A DNA stretch of 37,013 nt from Haloferax profundi (GTDB taxonomy: Archaea > Halobacteriota > Halobacteria > Halobacteriales > Haloferacaceae), in assembly GCF_001469865.1 (NCBI RefSeq), contig NZ_LOPV01000201.1, positions 1 to 37,013 on the forward strand, given 5' to 3'. This document shows, piece after piece, positions 33,295 through 37,013 of this stretch (positions are counted from its first letter, which is position 1; each line of letters opens with the position of its first letter). The translations under genes were made by a program, and so were the position numbers. Below the pieces are notes generated by a model, which saw nothing but the letters and a program-made list of their open reading frames with translations, searched no databases and was not told the origin of the DNA.

Positions 33295-34644
33295 ATGGAT
33301 CCGATAGTCATCGTCGGTGGCGACGCTGCGGGAATGAGCGCGGCGTCTAAGTTCAAACGCGAGCATCCCGACAGAGACGTCGTCGTCTTCGAGAAAGGTG
33401 AGTACGTCTCCTACGCGGCGTGCGGAATGCCGTACTACATCAAGGGTGCAGTCGAGGAGTTCGACGACCTGCTTCAGGTCTCCCCAGAGGAGTTCATCGA
33501 AGACAGAGACATCGACCTGCGACTGCACCACGAAGTCGTCGACATCGACACGGACGCTCGCGAGGTGACAGCTGAGACCCCCGATGGAGCAGTCTCCCTC
33601 TCGTACGACCAACTGCTCATCGCGACCGGTGCACGTGCCATCGAACCGCCGTTCGACGGGATGGACCTCGACGGCGTCCACACACTCCACAGTCTCGACA
33701 GCGCGAAAGCCGTCCACGACTTGATGGACTCGGGGTCCGTCTCGGCAGTCGGTATCGTCGGTGGCGGCTACGTCGGTATCGAGATGGCCGAGGCCTTCGC
33801 CGAACACGGCGTCGACGTACATCTCTTCGAGATGCTCCCGCACGTCCTCGCGCCGTTCGGTGAGATGGTCGCCGAGAAGGTCGAAGACCACATGCGCGAG
33901 GAGGGTATCGAACTCCACCTCGACACGGCAGTCGACGGGTTCACCGGCGACGGCGACACACTCGACGGCATCGTCGTCGGCGACGACACGGTCGACGTGG
34001 ACCTCGCACTCGTCGGCGTCGGTGTCGCTCCGAACGCCGAACTCGCAGACGACGCGGGCATCGAACTCGGCGAGACGGGTGCCATCGCAACCGACGAGTT
34101 CGGGCGGACGAGCGCAGAAGACGTGTTCGCCGCTGGCGACTGTGCCGAGGCGCGACACGTCGTCACTGGCGAACCGGACTACGTCCCCCTCGCCCTCACC
34201 GCGAACCGCGCCGGACGGGCTATCGGCCAGACGATGGCTGGCGACGAGACGCCCGTCGGCGACATCGCCGGTACTGCTGCCGTGAAGGCGTTCGAACTCG
34301 AAGCGGCCCGTACGGGCATCATCGACGAAGACGCGGCACGCGACGCCGGATTCGACCCCGTGAGTGTCACCATCACCGCCTCGTCGCGGGCACACTACTA
34401 CCCCGGCGCGAAGCCGATCCACATCACGATGCTCGCCGACCGAGACTCGAAGCGGGTTCTCGGCGCAGCGATGGTGGGACGCGAGGGTGTCTCCAAGCGC
34501 ATCGACACCGTCGCCGCCGCGCTCCACTCCGAGACGACTGTCGGCGAACTGGAGTACTTCGACCTCGCGTACGCGCCGCCGTTTAGCCCGACGTGGGACC
34601 CAGTCCTGACGACGGCAAAAGTGCTCAACGGAAAACTCGACTGA
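33295..34644 (+). CDS. CoA-disulfide reductase/NADH oxidase-type flavoprotein
   Basis: A 449-residue flavoprotein of the single-cysteine disulfide reductase class (CoA-disulfide reductase, NADH oxidase, NADH peroxidase, persulfide reductase). The FAD motif VIVGGDAAGMSAA opens the protein and Cys43 (SYAACGMPYYI) is the redox-active cysteine that cycles between thiol and mixed disulfide. A second dinucleotide motif, GIVGGGYVGIEMAEA (about residues 150-164), binds NAD(P)H. The FAD-binding DVFAAGDCAE and C-terminal YAPPFSPTWDPV are conserved, including the YAPP segment. There is no rhodanese domain. Haloarchaea use gamma-glutamylcysteine as main thiol, so the physiological substrate may be CoA disulfide, a persulfide or oxygen; sequence does not decide. 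Confidence 0.9.
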   Translation: MDPIVIVGGDAAGMSAASKFKREHPDRDVVVFEKGEYVSYAACGMPYYIKGAVEEFDDLLQVSPEEFIEDRDIDLRLHHEVVDIDTDAREVTAETPDGAVSLSYDQLLIATGARAIEPPFDGMDLDGVHTLHSLDSAKAVHDLMDSGSVSAVGIVGGGYVGIEMAEAFAEHGVDVHLFEMLPHVLAPFGEMVAEKVEDHMREEGIELHLDTAVDGFTGDGDTLDGIVVGDDTVDVDLALVGVGVAPNAELADDAGIELGETGAIATDEFGRTSAEDVFAAGDCAEARHVVTGEPDYVPLALTANRAGRAIGQTMAGDETPVGDIAGTAAVKAFELEAARTGIIDEDAARDAGFDPVSVTITASSRAHYYPGAKPIHITMLADRDSKRVLGAAMVGREGVSKRIDTVAAALHSETTVGELEYFDLAYAPPFSPTWDPVLTTAKVLNGKLD

Positions 34645-34678
34645 GCGTCTGAAAAACGCGCTTTCGGACTCCCCCGCG

Positions 34679-35605
34679 TTATTTTCGCTCGAGACGCGAG
34701 AGACCGTGCCAGATTGCTTCGACGAGTCGTGTTTCGCCGTCACCCTCGGCGTCGTCCCAGCCACGAGCGATGGCGTCTTCGAGGACGACGAGCGAGTGGT
34801 TCTCGAAGTTGTTCATCCCGCGGAACGATTCGAGGGCCTCCACGGCCGACTCGTCGAACTCGTCGGTCGGTGTCTCGTCGTAGAATCCGAGGTCTGCGAG
34901 TGTCTCGCAGACTTCTTTGGCAGTGTCTCCCGTCAGCGAGACAGTCTCGGCGGGTGCCTCTCGTTCGAGGAGCGTGATGTCGTAGAGTTTGAACACCCGT
35001 TCGAGTTCGTCTATCGGGTGTTCGTGGTCGTCGACGCGGACGTCCACCCAGCGGTCGTTTCCGCCGTCGTACCCGCCTTCGGGTTTGGCGATGTACATCG
35101 CCGCGGACTGTTCGCCACGCTTGTCGCCGCCGGCGTCGTTGCCGGCGTGCAGGGCCGCGAGGAGTCGCTCTGGGAGTCCACCATCGGTCGTCTCGAACGC
35201 CTCGGCCATCGCGTCGAGTGTCTCTTCGTTTTCGAGGATGTTGCCCTGGACGGTGTACGTCGCACCTTGGATGTCGCCGGCGACGTCGAAACACTCGTCA
35301 CCGGTGAACGCGGCGATGCTGCCGTCTTGACCGACGACGCCGACCTGCCGACTCTCGGCCTCGTCGTCCGCTTCGGTGAGTCGTTCGACGACTTCTTCGG
35401 CGGTGTGGCCCTCACGGAGCAAGTCGAGGCCGTCTGGGCCGTACGCGACGTTCGCGAAACTCTGTGTCGCGATAGCCCCTGCGTCTGCGCTGACGAACGG
35501 GACGACAGACCCGACGCTGATGAACTTCGACTGGACGGCGACGCCGACGGCGTTCTGGTCTGGGTCACGAGCGACGATAGAGAACGTGGACGGACGCGGT
35601 TTCAT
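34679..35605 (-). CDS. DUF1028 (Ntn-hydrolase-type) protein with peptidoglycan-binding-like domain
   Basis: A 308-residue protein. Residues about 5-215 are the DUF1028 domain, recognisable by TFSIVARDP, VGVAVQSKFISVGSVVPF and DAGAIATQSFANVAYGPDGLDLL; the family is thought to have the N-terminal nucleophile hydrolase fold. Residues about 220-300 look like the small helical peptidoglycan-binding-like domain often fused to it (LERVFKLYDITLLE, EVCETLADLGFYD, ESAVEALESFRGMNNFE). I chose ATG 35605; a GTG at 35620 adds five residues. Archaea lack murein, so the second domain must bind something else. DUF1028 genes are often near amidase or peptidase genes, and an M24-type gene lies upstream here. 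The activity is unknown. Confidence 0.88.
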   Translation of the reverse strand: MKPRPSTFSIVARDPDQNAVGVAVQSKFISVGSVVPFVSADAGAIATQSFANVAYGPDGLDLLREGHTAEEVVERLTEADDEAESRQVGVVGQDGSIAAFTGDECFDVAGDIQGATYTVQGNILENEETLDAMAEAFETTDGGLPERLLAALHAGNDAGGDKRGEQSAAMYIAKPEGGYDGGNDRWVDVRVDDHEHPIDELERVFKLYDITLLEREAPAETVSLTGDTAKEVCETLADLGFYDETPTDEFDESAVEALESFRGMNNFENHSLVVLEDAIARGWDDAEGDGETRLVEAIWHGLSRLERK

Positions 35606-35909
35606 GGTCGGAACCGACACACTGCGTCAGGAAAAACGTTGACCTCCCGGTCAGCTGCGAGTGACCGAATCGTGGACTTTATATTTGTAAGAGAGTAGAT
35701 ATAAACTGTGATACATTGGTTTTTCGACTGGACACACTCGATGAATTAACAGTTGAATTGAGTGATTGGTTGCTCGTCACTCCCGTTTGGGTGCCTCGAA
35801 TATACAAATTTTAAAATTTGTACAAATTGTACTCCTGCTGCACTGTCGTTATCCTCTCTGAAATCCCTTATTATACGATAACTGACTAAAACGAAGCGTC
35901 AGTCGCTGA
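35606..35909. other. AT-rich gap between M24 and DUF1028 genes
   Basis: About 300 nt with no reading frame of note. On the minus strand, TATA-like stretches around 35679-35690 and 35697-35705 could drive the DUF1028 gene. It contains the overlapping palindromes at 35803-35832 and an AT-rich stretch (35840-35890) that may end the M24 transcript. Confidence 0.55.
35803..35832. promoter_or_regulatory. Two overlapping palindromes, candidate operator
   Basis: The 20-nt palindrome at 35803-35822 (arms TACAAATTTT and AAAATTTGTA) is perfect. A second perfect dyad, GTACAA-A-TTGTAC at 35820-35832, overlaps its end. The half site TACAAA/TTTGTA thus occurs repeatedly, as expected for cooperative binding of a dimeric regulator. 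It lies about 200 nt upstream of the DUF1028 start on the minus strand and 78 nt after the M24 stop. Confidence 0.45.
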
Positions 35910-37013
35910 CTAGTGGTCGACGACGGTTATCTCTTCGACGGGCCACTGACTGAGGAGTTCGACGCCGTCGTCGCGGACGACGACCATCTCCTCGACGCGG
36001 ACGCCCTGTCTGCCGGCGGGTTCCTGCGTCTCGACTGCCATCGTCATCCCTTCCTCGATTTCGATGGGGTGGTCGGGTGAGAGGCCGCGCCAGATGAGTG
36101 GCACTTCGTACAGTTGCAGGCCGAGGCCGTGCGCCCAGTGGTTGGTCGTCATCTGCCAGTGTTCGTCGGCACCGTACCAGTCGGCGTGTTCGCCTTCCAT
36201 GTCGGGGAACGCCATGGCGATTTCGTCGGTGGTCTTGCCCGGTTCGATTTCGTCGAGGACGGCGTAGAGATTGTCGCGGGCGGTGTCGTAGGCGTCCTTC
36301 TGTTCTTGCGTCGGTTCGCCCATCGAGAACGTCCGGTAGTAGCACGACCGGTAGCCGAGGTAGCCGATGTTGTAGAAGTCGGCGTAGACGAGGTCACCGG
36401 GGCGAATCATCCGGTCGGTGGTGTTCGCCTGATGTTTCGGCCACGTGTTCGGTCCCGAGGTGATGTATCCTCCCTGAGCCATCGCGCCGTGTCGCCAGAG
36501 TTCGCGGACGGCGTCGCCCCACACCTCGGATTCGCGCTTGCCCGGCTTCGCGTTGTCCACGATGGCTTGGAATCCTGCCTCGCAGATGGCGGCGACCTGT
36601 CGCAGACACTCGATTTCGTCTTCGGTCTTCGTCTTTCGCGCGTCTTCCATCACGCGCGCGGTTTCTGCGGCACGAACGTCGACACCCTTCGATTCGAACG
36701 CGTTGATGAGACCAGTGTTGCCCGTGTCGATACCCATCGGTTCGTTCGTGAGGTCGTACTCGTCGAGGGCGTCGACGACGGTCTGTGCCATCTTGTCGAT
36801 GAGGAACGACCGCGCCGAGTCACGGCCAGAGGCACGCGGGACGTTCCCCAGTCCGGGACAGGCGTAGCGAATGTCGTTCAACCACGGGCAGTTGTACTTC
36901 TGGTTGCTCGCGTGGTCCGCGGTGTCCCAGTGGACGACGTTCCCGTCTTCCATGAGGAGCGAGTAGTGGTCCGCACCCGACCCGCCGGTCATCGCGAGTC
37001 CGGTCACGTAGCG
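35910..37013 (-). CDS. M24 family protein (creatinase/Xaa-Pro peptidase fold), N terminus cut by window
   Basis: The frame is open to the right edge of the window, so the N terminus is missing; about 367 residues are visible. An N-terminal creatinase-like domain is followed from about residue 135 by the pita-bread domain. Metal-ligand positions: the first Asp is present (LVYADFYN), the second is Cys (GYRSCYYRTF instead of the usual SDxTRTF), the first His is kept (AHGLGLQ), the nearby second His is Tyr (LQLYEVP), and both Glu are kept (MAVETQ, VRVEEMVVV). Creatinase is a known metal-free member, and ectoine hydrolase belongs to the same group. A C-N hydrolase that does not use the dinuclear metal site is therefore more likely than a true aminopeptidase. 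The substrate is unknown. Confidence 0.85.
   Translation of the reverse strand, partial: RYVTGLAMTGGSGADHYSLLMEDGNVVHWDTADHASNQKYNCPWLNDIRYACPGLGNVPRASGRDSARSFLIDKMAQTVVDALDEYDLTNEPMGIDTGNTGLINAFESKGVDVRAAETARVMEDARKTKTEDEIECLRQVAAICEAGFQAIVDNAKPGKRESEVWGDAVRELWRHGAMAQGGYITSGPNTWPKHQANTTDRMIRPGDLVYADFYNIGYLGYRSCYYRTFSMGEPTQEQKDAYDTARDNLYAVLDEIEPGKTTDEIAMAFPDMEGEHADWYGADEHWQMTTNHWAHGLGLQLYEVPLIWRGLSPDHPIEIEEGMTMAVETQEPAGRQGVRVEEMVVVRDDGVELLSQWPVEEITVVDH

Noticed and set aside
1-37013. tRNA, rRNA, insertion sequences, phage attachment sites
   Set aside because: I looked for cloverleaf ends, transposase motifs (DDE, HUH, tyrosine recombinase) and flanking terminal repeats and saw none.

Overview
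The window is a stretch of a halophilic archaeon (class Halobacteria; I cannot fix the genus). The evidence is the high G+C content with AT-rich intergenic gaps, strongly Asp/Glu-rich proteins, twin-arginine lipoproteins (RR motif plus LAGC lipobox), archaeal TATA boxes about 25-30 nt before start codons with very short or no leaders, a Bat-type HTH regulator, an F420/FMN-type LLM oxidoreductase and a small CxxC/CxxC zinc-ribbon protein. I see no rRNA, tRNA, CRISPR array, transposase or prophage gene.

Region 1 (1-12194) looks like a catabolic island. A truncated substrate-binding lipoprotein of a branched-chain amino acid/amide ABC importer and an SDR dehydrogenase diverge from each other. 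An FAD-dependent dehydrogenase (minus strand) diverges from a tightly packed plus-strand operon (3307-10917): NTF2-like protein, LLM oxidoreductase, cysteine hydrolase (isochorismatase fold), dihydropyrimidinase/hydantoinase-type cyclic amidohydrolase, family III CoA-transferase, HMG-CoA-lyase-like protein, and the large and small subunits of an aconitase/LeuCD-type hydratase. An MFS transporter closes the block. In order of chemistry these could open a cyclic imide or ureide, hydrolyse the half-amide, hydrate the unsaturated diacid, make its CoA ester and cleave it to acetyl-CoA and a 2-oxo acid. I do not recognise this combination as a described pathway, and it is the best candidate here for something new.

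Region 2 (12195-15438) is AT-rich non-coding DNA with a perfect inverted repeat, a small VOC protein, then a two-gene unit of unknown function whose second product has a globular N-terminal domain, a very acidic linker and a long coiled coil.

Region 3 (15487-21734) is a complete histidine degradation operon, hutU-hutG-hutI-hutH, with overlapping genes, divergent from a Bat-type HTH regulator across a shared palindromic TATA box and a small inverted repeat. Histidine would go through urocanate, imidazolonepropionate and formiminoglutamate to glutamate. It is followed by a 47-residue zinc-ribbon protein, cobyric acid synthase (cbiP) and an acyl-CoA synthetase.

Region 4 (25541-34644) is a copper-delivery and thiol-redox cluster: nosL, nosD, nosF, nosY, then a Sco-type copper chaperone, a TauE/SafE-like membrane protein, a second NosL-type lipoprotein, DoxX, thioredoxin and a CoA-disulfide-reductase-type flavoprotein. 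NosZ itself is not in the window. NosD carries an N-terminal extension that resembles the C-terminal part of NosL. A 17-bp tandem repeat follows nosY.

Region 5 (34679-37013) holds, on the minus strand, a DUF1028 Ntn-hydrolase-type protein with a C-terminal peptidoglycan-binding-like domain and a truncated M24 (creatinase/Xaa-Pro peptidase fold) protein with altered metal ligands, separated by an AT-rich gap with two overlapping palindromes.
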